Notes: generated from the letters alone by a model not told the origin. A stretch of 64,000 bases of DNA from Pigmentiphaga sp. NML030171 (GCF_002188635.1 NZ_NINX01000036.1:62001-126000); one strand, 5' to 3'; counted from the first letter of the stretch, positions 48,370 through 59,275 are shown. Made by a program: numbers and translations.

Positions 48370-49320
48370 ATGAACGCAAATCTCCAGCAAAACCCGAAGA
48401 CCTCTCCTCCGCTGCGCCATTTCCTCCAGTTCAACGACTTCACGCGCGAGGAAATCGAATATCTGTTCAGCCGCGCCGCGCTGATCAAGCGCAAGTTCAA
48501 GAACTACGAACCGCACTTCACCCTGAGCGACCGCACCCTCGCCATGGTGTTCGAGAAAGCCAGCACCCGCACCCGCGTGTCGTTCGAAGCCGGCATGTAC
48601 CAAATGGGCGGCTCGGTCATCCACCTGACCACGGGCGACTCCCAGCTCGGCCGCTCCGAGCCGGTCGAGGACTCCGCCCAGGTCATCTCCCGCATGGTCG
48701 ACCTGGTCATGATCCGCACCTTCGAGCAGACCAAGATCGAGCGTTTCGCCGCCTACTCGCGCGTGCCGGTCATCAACGGCCTGACCAACGAGTTCCACCC
48801 CTGCCAGATCCTGGCCGACATCTTCACCTACATCGAGCATTGCGGCTCGATCCAGGGCAAGACCGTGGCCTGGGTGGGCGACTCCAACAACATGTGCAAC
48901 ACCTGGCTGCAGGCCGCCGAGCTGCTGGATTTCAACCTCCACGTCTCGACCCCGCCCGGATACGAGCTCGAGCCCGAACGCGCGGGCGTCGTCGACGCCG
49001 AGCGGCTCAAGCAGTTCGCCGACCCCATGGAAGCCTGCAAGGGCGCGCACCTGGTCACCACCGACGTCTGGACCAGCATGGGCTTCGAAGCCGAGAACGA
49101 GGAGCGCCGCGCCGCCTTCGCCGACTGGTGCGTCGACAGCGACATGATGGCCGTGGCCGACCCCGGCGCGGTCTTCATGCACTGCCTGCCTGCCCACCGC
49201 GGCGAGGAAGTCACCGCCGAAGTCATCGACGGCCCCCAGAGCGTGGTGTGGGACGAAGCCGAAAACCGCATGCACGTCCAGAAAGCCCTGATGGAATTTC
49301 TGCTTCTGGGCAAACTATGA
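48370..49320 (+). CDS. argF: ornithine carbamoyltransferase
   Basis: Makes citrulline from ornithine and carbamoyl phosphate in arginine synthesis. It has 316 residues; carbamoyl phosphate loop STRTR (65-69), FHPCQILADIFTYIEH and the ornithine-side HCLPAHRGEEV. ATG 48370 is chosen as the protein then begins MNANLQQNPKTSPPLRHFL; an upstream extension is non-homologous. A dispersed hairpin element begins directly after its TGA, and argG follows 402 bases on. Confidence 0.97.
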   Translation: MNANLQQNPKTSPPLRHFLQFNDFTREEIEYLFSRAALIKRKFKNYEPHFTLSDRTLAMVFEKASTRTRVSFEAGMYQMGGSVIHLTTGDSQLGRSEPVEDSAQVISRMVDLVMIRTFEQTKIERFAAYSRVPVINGLTNEFHPCQILADIFTYIEHCGSIQGKTVAWVGDSNNMCNTWLQAAELLDFNLHVSTPPGYELEPERAGVVDAERLKQFADPMEACKGAHLVTTDVWTSMGFEAENEERRAAFADWCVDSDMMAVADPGAVFMHCLPAHRGEEVTAEVIDGPQSVVWDEAENRMHVQKALMEFLLLGKL

Positions 49321-49401
49321 CCCCCCCTACGCGCTTACGCGCGCCCCCAGGGGCGATGCGGGCGGACCGGCAAAGCCGGATCCGCCGCATCCTGGGTCTA
49401 G
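49321..49401 (+). repeat. dispersed 3'-end hairpin element, copy 3 (after argF)
   Basis: CCCCCCC abuts the argF TGA, followed by CGCGCTTACGCGCG, CCCCCAGGGG and the stem GATGC-GG-GCGGACCGGC / GCCGGATCCGC-C-GCATC with loop AAA, ending CCTGGGTCTAG. The outer stem differs from copies 1 and 2 by paired changes. Confidence 0.85.
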
Positions 49402-49479
49402 TACCGGCTCTTTGAATTGCGCACCCAGCTTCGCTGGCTGCCAACGGCGGCAACGGTGTGGCGTACCAAGAAACAGGTC
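49402..49479. other. spacer between two inverted hairpin elements
   Basis: 78 bases between copies 3 and 4 without any recognisable gene. Its edges are the mirrored ends CCTGGGTCTAG and CTAGACCCAGG of the two elements. Confidence 0.5.
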
Positions 49480-49561
49480 CTAGACCCAGGGCGCCGCGGA
49501 TCCGGCTTTGCCGGTCCGCCAGCGCCGCCCCCTGGAGGGGGCCCGCGAAGCGGGTAGGGGG
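49480..49561 (-). repeat. dispersed 3'-end hairpin element, copy 4 (upstream of argG)
   Basis: Opposite orientation to copy 3. Read leftwards: CCCCCTA, a changed first hairpin CCCGC-TTC-GCGGG, CCCCCTCCAGGGGG, and the stem GGCGC-TG-GCGGACCGGC / GCCGGATCCGC-G-GCGCC, ending CCTGGGTCTAG. It is the only copy with no gene ending at its C-rich side. Confidence 0.82.
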
Positions 49562-49564
49562 TGG

Positions 49565-49570
49565 TACAAT
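49565..49570 (+). promoter_or_regulatory. possible -10 box of argG
   Basis: TACAAT, 152 bases before the argG ATG and just past copy 4 of the dispersed element. The matching -35 is weak, so this is tentative. Confidence 0.3.
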
Positions 49571-49722
49571 CCCGGATCGCCCTTGTGAGGCCGGGGGGCG
49601 ATTGCACGATCCCGCGCATATGGCACGGAGCGCCCCTTGGGTGCGCCCCCATATCCCGGTGACCTGACCGGCCAGAAAGCTGCACCGCCCAAGCGCGGGC
49701 CGTCCATGCCCTGGGAACATCA

Positions 49723-50949
<1,227 letters not shown>

Positions 50950-50976
50950 GCCAACCGTCCGAACCTGTGCCTACCA

Positions 50977-51040
50977 CCAGCCCGGAGACGGGCTGGCGTT
51001 GACCCGCCGTCGGCGGCCCTCGGGCCGCCGATTTGTTTTT
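50977..51040 (+). terminator. double hairpin terminator after argG
   Basis: First hairpin CCAGCCCG-GAGA-CGGGCTGG (50977-50996), second GGCGGCCC-TC-GGGCCGCC (51012-51029), then ATTTGTTTTT. The second with its T-run is a typical intrinsic terminator. Confidence 0.75.
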
Positions 51041-51048
51041 CGAGCGCC

Positions 51049-51792
51049 ATGAACGAGAACGCCCATCCGCCTCTAGTCATCATCCAGACCGGGCTCCCGC
51101 CCGAACCGGTGTCCAACCGGCACGGCACCTTCAGTTGCATGATCCGCGAAGCGGCCGGGCTGCGCGCCGACGACGTGGAAGTCGTGGCCGTGCACCAGGG
51201 GGCCGAGCTGCGGCCGCCCTCCAGCTACCGCGCCGCCATCATCACCGGCTCGCCCGCCATGGTCACCGACCTGGCCGACTGGAGCGAACGCACGGCCGCC
51301 TGGATACGGCGCGCGGCGGACCAGGGCCTGCCCATCCTGGGCATCTGCTACGGACACCAGTTGCTGGCCCATGCGCTGGGCGGCAGGGTCGACTTTCATC
51401 CCCGCGGCCGCGAGGTGGGCACGCAGACGGTCGAACTGCTGCCTGCCGCCAGCGACGTTCCCCTGCTCGCGGGACTGCCCTCGCGCTTTCCCGCGCACCT
51501 GATCCACCAGCAAAGCGTGATGGAGCTGCCGGCCGGCGCCACCGTGCTGGCACGCTCGGAACACGACGCGCACCAGATCGTGCAATACGGCGATCGCGTG
51601 ATTTCCAGCCAGTACCATCCCGAGTTCTGCCCCCGCATCATGGGGACCTACCTCGCGCACTTCGGCCCCAGGCTGGGCGAGGAAGGCTTCGACGTCCAGG
51701 CGCTGAACGCCCGGCTGCGCCCCGCCCCCGAGGCCCGCGAGCTGCTGCTGCGCTTCGTGCGGCAGCACGCGGCACTGCAGGAAGCGGCCTAG
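51049..51792 (+). CDS. class I glutamine amidotransferase-like protein
   Basis: Triad amidotransferase domain protein of 247 residues. The nucleophile is C100 in [16 protein letters not shown], with H190 and E192 in QYHPEFCP; the triad is complete. It resembles stand-alone GMP synthase-like amidotransferases and gamma-glutamyl hydrolases of polyamines, so the acceptor is unknown. It converges on murB and their stop codons overlap within CTAG. Confidence 0.88.
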   Translation: MNENAHPPLVIIQTGLPPEPVSNRHGTFSCMIREAAGLRADDVEVVAVHQGAELRPPSSYRAAIITGSPAMVTDLADWSERTAAWIRRAADQGLPILGICYGHQLLAHALGGRVDFHPRGREVGTQTVELLPAASDVPLLAGLPSRFPAHLIHQQSVMELPAGATVLARSEHDAHQIVQYGDRVISSQYHPEFCPRIMGTYLAHFGPRLGEEGFDVQALNARLRPAPEARELLLRFVRQHAALQEAA

Positions 51793-52853
51793 GGGTCGAT
51801 ACCCGGCACCACGACCGGCTCGATCTCCAGTTCCAGGCCGTAGCGTTCGCGCACGTCGTGCTGCACGACCCGCGCCAGCGCAAGCACGTCGCCCGATTGC
51901 GCGCCCCCATGATTGACCAGCACCAGCGCCTGGCGCTCGTGCACCCCCACCGGCCCCATGCGACGCCCCTTCCAGCCGCATTGGTCGATCAGCCACCCCG
52001 CGGCCAGCTTGTAGCCGCCGTCCTCTTGCGGATACGCCACCAGGCCGGGAAAACGGGCATGCAGCCGCTCGTATTGCGCGGCCGGCACCACCGGATTCTT
52101 GAAAAAACTGCCAGCATTGCCCAGCACGGCCGGGTCCGGCAGCTTCGCGCGCCGGATCGCGCAGACCGCCTCGAATACGTCGCGTGCCGTAGGCGAACCC
52201 GCCAGGCTCTCGTGCCGCCGCAGATCGGGATAGTCCAGCACGGGCGTCCATTGCCGGGGCAGTCGCAACCGCACGGCGGTGATGACCCAACGTCCGGGTT
52301 CGCGCTTGAAGACGCTGTCCCGATAGGCGAAGGCGCATTGCGCCGCGTCCATCTCCGTCCAGGCGTCGCGCAGCAGGTCGTAAGCCGTCAGGCCCGCGAA
52401 GCGGTCGCGCAGTTCGACACCATAGGCACCTATGTTCTGCACCGGCGCCGCGCCGACCGTGCCGGGAATGAGCGCGAGGTTTTCCAGCCCGCCCCAGCCC
52501 TGTTCGACACAATGGGTAACGAAGTCGTGCCAGATTTCGCCCGCCGCGGCTTCGACCACGCGGGACTCGTCGTCCTGGGCCAACAGCCGGATGCCGCGCA
52601 GCGCCATCCGCGCCACCAGGCCGCGCACCCGGGGCGGCAGAACCAGGTTGCTGCCGCCGCCCAGCACCAGGAGCCCCGCACCGTCGGAACGCGCCAGGCA
52701 GGCCAGCGCCGGCAGCTCGTCGCGGCTGCGCAGCGTGACGCAGGCCGGCGCCGAACTGGCCAGCCCCAGGGTGTTGAGAGACGAAAGATCGCAGGCACCG
52801 GGCACGAGGCCCGCGCGAGCGCTGGAATCGGGAGCGACAGCCAATCTGGACAC
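51789..52853 (-). CDS. murB: UDP-N-acetylenolpyruvoylglucosamine reductase
   Basis: NADPH and FAD-dependent second step of UDP-MurNAc synthesis. It has 354 residues; FAD-binding [34 protein letters not shown] and YRDSVFKR with the catalytic serine later in [12 protein letters not shown]. The start is uncertain: GTG 52853 gives about 25 residues before NTLGL, and GTG 52805 would also fit; neither has a clear ribosome site. Stop overlaps that of the convergent amidotransferase. Confidence 0.94.
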   Translation of the reverse strand: MSRLAVAPDSSARAGLVPGACDLSSLNTLGLASSAPACVTLRSRDELPALACLARSDGAGLLVLGGGSNLVLPPRVRGLVARMALRGIRLLAQDDESRVVEAAAGEIWHDFVTHCVEQGWGGLENLALIPGTVGAAPVQNIGAYGVELRDRFAGLTAYDLLRDAWTEMDAAQCAFAYRDSVFKREPGRWVITAVRLRLPRQWTPVLDYPDLRRHESLAGSPTARDVFEAVCAIRRAKLPDPAVLGNAGSFFKNPVVPAAQYERLHARFPGLVAYPQEDGGYKLAAGWLIDQCGWKGRRMGPVGVHERQALVLVNHGGAQSGDVLALARVVQHDVRERYGLELEIEPVVVPGIDP

Positions 52854-52913
52854 CAGGCAGGACGAACGAATGCGGCGGGAGGGATTTCCCGCGGCCCCGC
52901 CATCTTACTTGAC

Positions 52914-52919
52914 TACAAT
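52914..52919 (+). promoter_or_regulatory. possible -10 box of the yajQ-like gene
   Basis: TACAAT 47 bases before the ATG in the divergent murB gap; no clear -35. Confidence 0.35.
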
Positions 52920-52966
52920 TCCCCTATTCCAAGACAGGCCGCAAGCCGCACGCAAGGAGCTCACTC

Positions 52967-53452
52967 ATGCCTACATTCGATGTCGTCTGCAAGCCCAACC
53001 TGGTCGAACTGCGCAATGCCGTCGAACAGGCCAACAAGGAAATCTCCACCCGCTTCGACTTCAAGGGCTCGGATGCCCGCGTCGAACAGACCGACAAGGA
53101 ACTCACGGCCTATGCCGACAGCGATTTCCAGCTGAACCAGGTGCGGGACGTGCTGTTGAACAAGATGACCAAGCGCAGCGTGGACGTGCGTTTCCTCGAC
53201 CAGGGCAAGGTCGAGAAGATAGGCGGCGACAAGGTCAAGCAGGTCCTGACCGTGCGCAACGGCGTGCCCCAGGACGCGGCCAAGAAGATCGTGGCCCTGA
53301 TCAAGAACAGCAAGATGAAGGTCCAGTCCAGCATCCAGGGAGACACCGTGCGCGTGCAGGGCGCCAAGCGCGACGACCTGCAAAGCGCCATCGCGCTGCT
53401 GAAGAAGGACGTGACCGACCTGCCTCTGGGCTTCGAGAACTTCAGGGACTGA
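52967..53452 (+). CDS. YajQ family cyclic di-GMP/nucleotide-binding protein
   Basis: Protein of 161 residues of the YajQ (DUF520) family: [40 protein letters not shown], then [19 protein letters not shown]. Two tandem ferredoxin-like domains. Relatives bind cyclic di-GMP or tRNA/nucleotides; which applies here is unknown. Divergent from murB. Confidence 0.94.
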   Translation: MPTFDVVCKPNLVELRNAVEQANKEISTRFDFKGSDARVEQTDKELTAYADSDFQLNQVRDVLLNKMTKRSVDVRFLDQGKVEKIGGDKVKQVLTVRNGVPQDAAKKIVALIKNSKMKVQSSIQGDTVRVQGAKRDDLQSAIALLKKDVTDLPLGFENFRD

Positions 53453-53494
53453 ACGGTCCGGCTCGCGGAACGATCATGAATGCCCCGCCGGGAC

Positions 53495-53752
53495 TCAGAG
53501 CACGGGGCGTTTGAACAGCATGGCGGGGTCGAGTTCGAGCGCCTTGGCCAGTTTCTCGATGTTGTCGACCGAGATGTTGACGCGCGCCCGCTCGACCTGA
53601 CTGACAAAGGTCCGGTCGAGATGGGCGGCAAACCCGAGCTGCTCCTGCGACATCTTCTGCGCGACCCGGAACGCTCGTACGTTGTAGCCGAGGATCTCGC
53701 GCAGCGTCGTCAAGGACGCCGACGGATTGGGGGATCTCAGAGGTGCGGGCAT
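53495..53752 (-). CDS. XRE-family helix-turn-helix regulator
   Basis: Small DNA-binding protein of 85 residues, almost entirely one Cro/C1-type domain: NVRAFRVAQKMSQEQLGFAAH, then RTFVSQVERARVNISVDNIEKLAKAL. ATG 53752 is favoured, but the ribosome site is weak. Isolated small XRE proteins of this type occur as stand-alone chromosomal regulators; no phage genes lie nearby. Target unknown. Confidence 0.85.
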   Translation of the reverse strand: MPAPLRSPNPSASLTTLREILGYNVRAFRVAQKMSQEQLGFAAHLDRTFVSQVERARVNISVDNIEKLAKALELDPAMLFKRPVL

Positions 53753-53950
53753 TGACGCATACTCCCCACGACAGCGCGTTATATCTACCGCTTTTACATC
53801 ACTTTTACTGGACGCGATTGCAACGCTTCGCAAAGCGCTTCAGCAAAAGTAATTCTGCGCCTGTCGGAGGGCGACACACATACGGGGCTAACCCTCGGTC
53901 ATGCGGGCCGCGCCCGACGCGGGAAGCGCGCGCTTCCCGCGTTCGGGGGA

Positions 53951-55837
53951 TCAACTCACCTGATCGGGAAAACGCTCGCGCACCGAACGCTCGATGCCCG
54001 CCGCGTCGAGCCCCAGCCCCGCCAGCAGCGCGCCCTGCTCGCCATGGTCGATGAAACGATCGGGCAGGCCGAGCTGCATCACGGGCACGGTCGTGCCGGC
54101 CTCGTTCAGCACCTCGCAAACGGCGCTGCCCGCGCCTCCCATGATGCTGCCCTCTTCCACCGTGACCAGCGCGGCATGCCGCGACGCCAGGTCGAGTATG
54201 AGTTCGCGGTCGATGGGCTTGACGAAGCGCATGTCCACCACCGTCGCATCCAGCGCCTGCCCCGCCCGCAACGCGGGGATGGCCAGCGTGCCGAACGCGA
54301 GTATCGCAATGCCGGCCTTGTCGCCGGGCTGCGCGCGGCCGCTCTGGCGCCGCACGACGCCCTTGCCCAGGGGCACGGTGTCCAGGCTGGCCGCCGGCGT
54401 CGCGCCGGCCCCCGCGCCGCGCGGATATCGGACCGTGGCGGGCCCCGGATGCCGATAACAGGTCGATAGCAACAGCCTGCATTCGGCCTCGTCCGAAGGG
54501 GTTGCCACCACCATGTTGGGAATGCAGCGCACGAAGGCGATGTCGTAGTTGCCGGCGTGCGTCGCGCCATCCGCGCCCACGAGGCCGGCTCGATCGAGCG
54601 CGAAGGTCACGTCCAGGTCCTGGAGCGCGACGTCGTGGATCAACTGGTCATAGCCTCGCTGCAGGAAGGTGGAGTAGATGGCCACCACCGGCTTGAGCCC
54701 CTCGCAGGCCAGGCCGCCGGCGAAGGTCACGGCATGCTGTTCGGCGATGCCGACGTCGAAATAGCGCTCCGGAAAGCGCCGCTCGAACTCGACGAGACCG
54801 CTGCCCTCGCGCATGGCCGGCGTGATGCCGATCAGGCGCGTGTCCTCGGCCGCCATGTCGCACAGCCAGTCGCCGAACACCTGGGTGAACGTCTTCCTGG
54901 GCGGCGTGGACGGCTTGCTGATGCCCACGGCGGGGTCGAACTTGCCCGGTCCGTGGTACAGGACGGGATCGGCCTCGGCCAGCTTGTACCCCTGCCCCTT
55001 GCGAGTGACGACGTGCAGGAAGCGCGGCCCGGAGAGCTTGCGCATGTTCTGCAGCGTGGGAATCAGCGAATCCAGATCGTGTCCGTCGATGGGGCCGACA
55101 TAGTTGAAGCCCAGTTCCTCGAACATCGTGGCGGGCGTGACCATGCCCTTGGCGTGCTCCTCGATGCGCCGGGCCAGTTCGAACACGGGCGGCACGTGCG
55201 ACAGCACGGCCTTGCCCACGTTGCGCGCGGCGGCGTAGAACCTGCCCGACATCAGGCGCGCGAGATAGCGGTTCAGCGCGCCGACCGGCGGCGAGATCGA
55301 CATGTCGTTGTCGTTCAGGATCACCAGCAGGTCGACGTCGGGCAGGACGCCGCCGTTGTTCAAGGCCTCGAAGGCCATGCCGGCCGACATCGCGCCGTCG
55401 CCGATCACGGCGATGTGCTTGCGCTCGATGCCGGCGTTGCGCGCCGCCACGGCCATGCCCAGCGCGGCCGAGATGGAGGTGGAAGAATGGGCGGTGCCGA
55501 AGGCGTCGTACTCGGACTCGCTGCGCCGGGGAAAGCCGGAGATGCCGCCCTGCTGCCGCAGGGTCGCCATGCCGGCGCGCCGACCCGTCAGGATCTTGTG
55601 CGGATAGGTCTGGTGCCCCACGTCCCAGACGATGCGATCGTCGGGCGTATCGAAGACGTAGTGCAGCGCCAGGGTCAGTTCGACCGTGCCCAGGTTGGAA
55701 GACAGGTGGCCGCCGGTGCGGGATACCGACTCCAGCACGAAGGCACGCAACTCGTCGGCCAGCGCCGAGAGTTGGCAGCGGTCCAGTTTTTTCAGGTCGG
55801 CCGGAGATTCGATGCGGTCGAGCATATCGGTGGGCAT
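53951..55837 (-). CDS. dxs: 1-deoxy-D-xylulose-5-phosphate synthase
   Basis: Thiamine diphosphate enzyme of the non-mevalonate isoprenoid route, from pyruvate and glyceraldehyde 3-phosphate. It has 628 residues; [20 protein letters not shown], the ThDP motif [16 protein letters not shown] with [12 protein letters not shown], and the transketolase middle and C-terminal domains. Start ATG 55837, MPTDMLDRI. It follows ispA by 16 bases. Confidence 0.97.
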   Translation of the reverse strand: MPTDMLDRIESPADLKKLDRCQLSALADELRAFVLESVSRTGGHLSSNLGTVELTLALHYVFDTPDDRIVWDVGHQTYPHKILTGRRAGMATLRQQGGISGFPRRSESEYDAFGTAHSSTSISAALGMAVAARNAGIERKHIAVIGDGAMSAGMAFEALNNGGVLPDVDLLVILNDNDMSISPPVGALNRYLARLMSGRFYAAARNVGKAVLSHVPPVFELARRIEEHAKGMVTPATMFEELGFNYVGPIDGHDLDSLIPTLQNMRKLSGPRFLHVVTRKGQGYKLAEADPVLYHGPGKFDPAVGISKPSTPPRKTFTQVFGDWLCDMAAEDTRLIGITPAMREGSGLVEFERRFPERYFDVGIAEQHAVTFAGGLACEGLKPVVAIYSTFLQRGYDQLIHDVALQDLDVTFALDRAGLVGADGATHAGNYDIAFVRCIPNMVVATPSDEAECRLLLSTCYRHPGPATVRYPRGAGAGATPAASLDTVPLGKGVVRRQSGRAQPGDKAGIAILAFGTLAIPALRAGQALDATVVDMRFVKPIDRELILDLASRHAALVTVEEGSIMGGAGSAVCEVLNEAGTTVPVMQLGLPDRFIDHGEQGALLAGLGLDAAGIERSVRERFPDQVS

Positions 55838-55853
55838 GTTTCGGAGTCTCCGT

Positions 55854-56759
55854 TCAGCGATCGCGCAGCACGATGAAATCGGCCAGCGCGGCCAGGCGCG
55901 CACCGCCCGCGCCCAGCGGAGCGATGGCCTCGTGCGCGGCTTGGCGCAGTTGCTCCGCCAGGGTCCGGGCCTCGTCCAGGCCCAGTATGGATACATAGGT
56001 GGGCTTGTCGGCGGCCGCGTCCTTGCCGGCGGTCTTGCCCAGGCTGGCCGAGTCGGCGGTGACGTCGAGGATGTCGTCGACCACCTGGAACGCCAGTCCC
56101 ACGGCTTGCGCGTAGCCGTCGAGCGCCGCGCGCTGGACCGAACTCGCCCCCGCCACGATGCCGCCCAGCGCGGCGCTGGCACGCAGCAGCGCACCGGTCT
56201 TGAGCCGATGCATGGCCTCCAGTTCGTTCCGGTCGAGAGGCTTGCCGACGCTGGCCAGGTCGATGGCCTGGCCGCCAGCCATTCCCAGGCTGCCGGCCGC
56301 CGCCGCGAGCACCTGCACCGCCTGCACGGTCAGGCCGGGGGCAATCGGCATGCCCGCCAGGGCCTCGAAGGCCAGGGCCTGCAGGGCGTCCCCCACCAGC
56401 AGCGCCGTGGCCTGGCCGAATTCCACGTGCACGGTCGGGCGGCCGCGGCGCAGGACATCGTCGTCCATGCACGGCATGTCGTCATGCACCAGCGAATAGG
56501 CATGGATCAGCTCGACCGCGGCAGCGGCGGCGTCCAGCGCCGCGTCGCTCCCGGCGCCGGATGCCGCGCAGGCCTCGCCCGCGGCATAGGTCAACATGGG
56601 GCGTACGCGCTTGCCGCCGCCCAGCACCGCATAGCGCATGGCGTCGTGCAACGCGCGCGGATCGGTATCCTGGGCAGGCAACAAACGCGCAAGCGCCTGT
56701 TCGGCGCGCACCCCGCACGCCGCCATCCAGACGGAAAAATCTTCGCGACTGCCAGCCAT
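55854..56759 (-). CDS. ispA: farnesyl diphosphate synthase / geranyltranstransferase
   Basis: Condenses DMAPP/GPP with IPP to farnesyl diphosphate. It has 301 residues. First aspartate-rich motif DDMPCMDDD, second DDILD, both complete; [14 protein letters not shown] and [11 protein letters not shown] are conserved. ATG 56759 lies four bases past the xseB stop. xseB-ispA-dxs is a widespread proteobacterial operon. Confidence 0.96.
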   Translation of the reverse strand: MAGSREDFSVWMAACGVRAEQALARLLPAQDTDPRALHDAMRYAVLGGGKRVRPMLTYAAGEACAASGAGSDAALDAAAAAVELIHAYSLVHDDMPCMDDDVLRRGRPTVHVEFGQATALLVGDALQALAFEALAGMPIAPGLTVQAVQVLAAAAGSLGMAGGQAIDLASVGKPLDRNELEAMHRLKTGALLRASAALGGIVAGASSVQRAALDGYAQAVGLAFQVVDDILDVTADSASLGKTAGKDAAADKPTYVSILGLDEARTLAEQLRQAAHEAIAPLGAGGARLAALADFIVLRDR

Positions 56760-56763
56760 CAAG

Positions 56764-57033
56764 TCAGTCCCCGGCCTCTTCGAACGGGCGCAGCAATTCT
56801 CCCTCGAGGACCTTGACCTGCTGCTCGGCGCGCGCCAGCCTGTCCTGGCAGACCCGCACGAGGTCGACGCCGCGGCGATAGGCGGCCAGCGAGGACTCCA
56901 GCGGCATGGAACCATCCTCCATCATCGCCACCAGCGCCTCGAGCTCGCCCAGCGCGGCCTCGAAGTCCTGAGGCAGGGCCTGCTCGGGGGCGTCGCCCTG
57001 CGCAGGGTGGACATTCACGAATTTGTCGGCCAA
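56764..57033 (-). CDS. xseB: exodeoxyribonuclease VII small subunit
   Basis: Helical subunit of 89 residues that assembles on the XseA C-terminus: FEAALGELEALVAMMEDGSM, LESSLAAYRRGVDLVRVCQ. TTG 57033 is the start since AGGAGG lies five bases upstream and no ATG fits before the domain. First gene of the xseB-ispA-dxs operon, divergent from the Rieske gene. Confidence 0.95.
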   Translation of the reverse strand: MADKFVNVHPAQGDAPEQALPQDFEAALGELEALVAMMEDGSMPLESSLAAYRRGVDLVRVCQDRLARAEQQVKVLEGELLRPFEEAGD

Positions 57034-57155
57034 TCAAGCCTCCTGGATCTCGTCACGGCATCGAACCCGGAATTGTACGGGATGACGGGATACCGCCCCC
57101 GCCACCGGCCGGGTCGGGCCGGCGCGGCGGCGGGGACTTCTACGGCCGTCCGGGG

Positions 57156-57161
57156 TACAAT
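57156..57161 (+). promoter_or_regulatory. possible -10 box of the Rieske oxygenase gene
   Basis: TACAAT 132 bases before the ATG in the divergent gap; -35 is weak. Confidence 0.3.
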
Positions 57162-57293
57162 AGCGGGCTTGATCGGGCAGATCATTTTCTTCGCGCCAGC
57201 ACCATCTGCGAAGTCCAAACACCGCTCCAGGTCGCGTAAGGGGTGGTTTCGCAGCGAGGGGGACTGGCTTCACAACTCTCGCGGAGGGAAGTC

Positions 57294-58460
57294 ATGACCG
57301 ATATCGGTCGCGTGGCACACGTGGCGGCGAGCCGAGCGCAGCTCCCAGTCAGTGCCTATTTCGATGAAGCGCGCTTCGCGCGCGAAATGCAGAACATCTT
57401 TGGCCAGGCCCCGATTTATGTGGGGCACCAGAAAGGCGTCCCCGAAGTCGGGGACTACCGTACCCTGATACAGGAAAACGACGGCCGGGTGCTGGTGCGC
57501 AACCAGACCGGCGTCGAACTGCTGTCCAACGTATGCCGTCACCGGCAGGCGCTGATGCTGGGCAAGCACCCGGCCGGCGGCGAACGGCAGGCCGCGCATT
57601 GCAGCGGCAACCTGGGGCGCCCGGGCAACATCGTCTGCCCGCTGCACCGCTGGACCTACGATGCCCGCGGCAAGCTGATCGGCGCCCCGCTGTTCAGCGA
57701 AACGCCGGGCCTGGACCTGCAGCGTTTCCCGCTGCAGGAATGGAACGGCTCGCTGTTCGAGTCGCCCCGCGCCGGCGGCCGCCAGATCGCCGCCGAGCTT
57801 GCCGCGCTGGACGGCAGGCCCGAATTCGACTTCAGCGACTACGTCCTGGACCGGGTGCAGGTGCACCAGTGCAACTACAACTGGAAGACGTTCATCGAGG
57901 TCTATCTCGAGGACTACCACGTCGGCCCGTTCCACCCCGGCCTGGGCCGCTTCGTCACATGCGACGACCTGAGCTGGGAATTCGGCGACTACTACAGCCT
58001 GCAGCGGGTGGGCGTGCACAATGCGCTGGCGCATCCCGGCTCGGGCGTCTACCAGCGCTGGCACGACGCCCTCTTGGCCTACCGCAACGGCAGCGCGCCC
58101 GAATTCGGGGCGATCTGGGTCACGCATTTCCCGACCCACATGATCGAGCTGTATCCGCACACGCTGGTATTGTCGACGCTCTATCCCAAGAGCCCGCAGG
58201 AAACGGTCAATATCGTCGAGTTTTATTATCCCGAGGAAATCGTCCATTTCGAACGCGATTTTGTCGAGGCCCAGCAGGCGGCCTATATGGAAACCGCGGT
58301 CGAGGACGACGAGATTGCCGAACGCATGGATGCCGGCCGCAAGGCATTAATGGAACGCGGTGCCAACGAAGCCGGCCCCTACCAATCCCCCATGGAAGAC
58401 GGCATGCAGCACTTCCATGAATGGTATCGGAAGGCCATGGACGAGCCGGAAGATATGTAA
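57294..58460 (+). CDS. Rieske [2Fe-2S] non-haem iron oxygenase, alpha-subunit type
   Basis: Ring-hydroxylating-type oxygenase of 388 residues, substrate unknown. Rieske ligands are C81-x-H83 (CRHRQ) and C115-x2-H118 (CPLH). The stretch between the pairs is 31 residues, roughly 14 more than usual, and includes an extra cysteine C103. The catalytic domain has NWKTFIEVYLEDYHVGPFH with the iron histidines H209 and H214. No ferredoxin, reductase or beta subunit is nearby. GGAGG precedes the ATG, and a classical terminator follows. It is divergent from xseB-ispA-dxs, hinting at an isoprenoid or lipid substrate (inference). Confidence 0.87.
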   Translation: MTDIGRVAHVAASRAQLPVSAYFDEARFAREMQNIFGQAPIYVGHQKGVPEVGDYRTLIQENDGRVLVRNQTGVELLSNVCRHRQALMLGKHPAGGERQAAHCSGNLGRPGNIVCPLHRWTYDARGKLIGAPLFSETPGLDLQRFPLQEWNGSLFESPRAGGRQIAAELAALDGRPEFDFSDYVLDRVQVHQCNYNWKTFIEVYLEDYHVGPFHPGLGRFVTCDDLSWEFGDYYSLQRVGVHNALAHPGSGVYQRWHDALLAYRNGSAPEFGAIWVTHFPTHMIELYPHTLVLSTLYPKSPQETVNIVEFYYPEEIVHFERDFVEAQQAAYMETAVEDDEIAERMDAGRKALMERGANEAGPYQSPMEDGMQHFHEWYRKAMDEPEDM

Positions 58461-58489
58461 AGACGTAACTTTTGTCTGACTGCCCATCA

Positions 58490-58520
58490 AAGCGCCCTTC
58501 ACGGGCGCTTTTCTTTTTTT
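58490..58520 (+). terminator. intrinsic terminator of the Rieske oxygenase gene
   Basis: AAGCGCCC (58490-58497) and GGGCGCTT (58503-58510) followed by TTCTTTTTTT; textbook hairpin with T-run, 29 bases after the stop. Confidence 0.9.
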
Positions 58521-58740
58521 CAATCGCGGCGGGCCCAGGCCGGTCATGACGATTTTGAAGGCAATGCCCACTGATCTGTAATAAATACACGGTACCCCGG
58601 CGGCATGCGCACCATTACAAATACACACACTGCCGCCTTGTCAACCATAGAGGCGGCGCGTAACTTTCAAATCGAAATTCAGGCTTGGATGCATATACGG
58701 CCGGATTTTCGCCATAGGCAAAAAAAGACGGGAGAAAAGC

Positions 58741-58902
58741 ATGCTGCATTATGCAGTCGTATTTTTCGTCATCGCCATCATCGCGGCGGTTCTGGGTTTC
58801 GGCGGCATTGCCGCCGGTGCCGCGTCGATCGCGAAGATATTGTTCTTCATTTTCATCGTGCTTGCGGTCCTGTCGCTGCTGAGCGGCCTGTTCCGAAAAT
58901 GA
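58741..58902 (+). CDS. DUF1328 small membrane protein (YtjA-like)
   Basis: Tiny hydrophobic protein of 53 residues, [20 protein letters not shown] and later [15 protein letters not shown], two transmembrane helices around [12 protein letters not shown]. This is the DUF1328/YtjA family, often stress-induced, role unknown. It lies 22 bases before the BON lipoprotein gene and is likely co-transcribed with it. The frame ends TTCCGAAAATGA. Confidence 0.88.
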   Translation: MLHYAVVFFVIAIIAAVLGFGGIAAGAASIAKILFFIFIVLAVLSLLSGLFRK

Positions 58903-58924
58903 TTCACGTCCAAGGAGAAAAATC

Positions 58925-59245
58925 ATGAACGTTCGTACCCTGCTCGTCGCCGGCATCATCGGTACCGCCACGGTCATGGGCGGTTGCACGTCGACCCGCA
59001 CCCATCAATCCGCGGGCGAATATGCCAGCGACGCCGCCATTACCGCCAAGGTCAAGGCGGCCCTGGTCTCGGCCAAGGACGTCAGCGCCGCCGACGTCAA
59101 CGTCGAAACCTTCCGCCGCACCGTCCAGCTCTCCGGCTTCGTCAACTCCCAGGCCGAAGCCTCCCGCGCCGTGGAAGTGGCCCGCGGCGTCGAGGGCGTC
59201 CAAAGCGTCCGCAACGACCTGCGGGTGAAGAACAACCCTCGGTAA
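58925..59245 (+). CDS. BON-domain lipoprotein, OsmY-like
   Basis: Exported lipoprotein of 106 residues with lipobox VMGGC (C21) after a short signal. One BON domain covers about residues 35-105: DAAITAKVKAALVSAKDVSA, VQLSGFVNSQAEASRAVEVA. BON proteins are periplasmic and help cope with osmotic or envelope stress. Follows the DUF1328 gene closely; a strong terminator ends the pair. Confidence 0.9.
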   Translation: MNVRTLLVAGIIGTATVMGGCTSTRTHQSAGEYASDAAITAKVKAALVSAKDVSAADVNVETFRRTVQLSGFVNSQAEASRAVEVARGVEGVQSVRNDLRVKNNPR

Positions 59246-59275
59246 AGTCCCCATGCGCTGACGCGCACGCGACAA

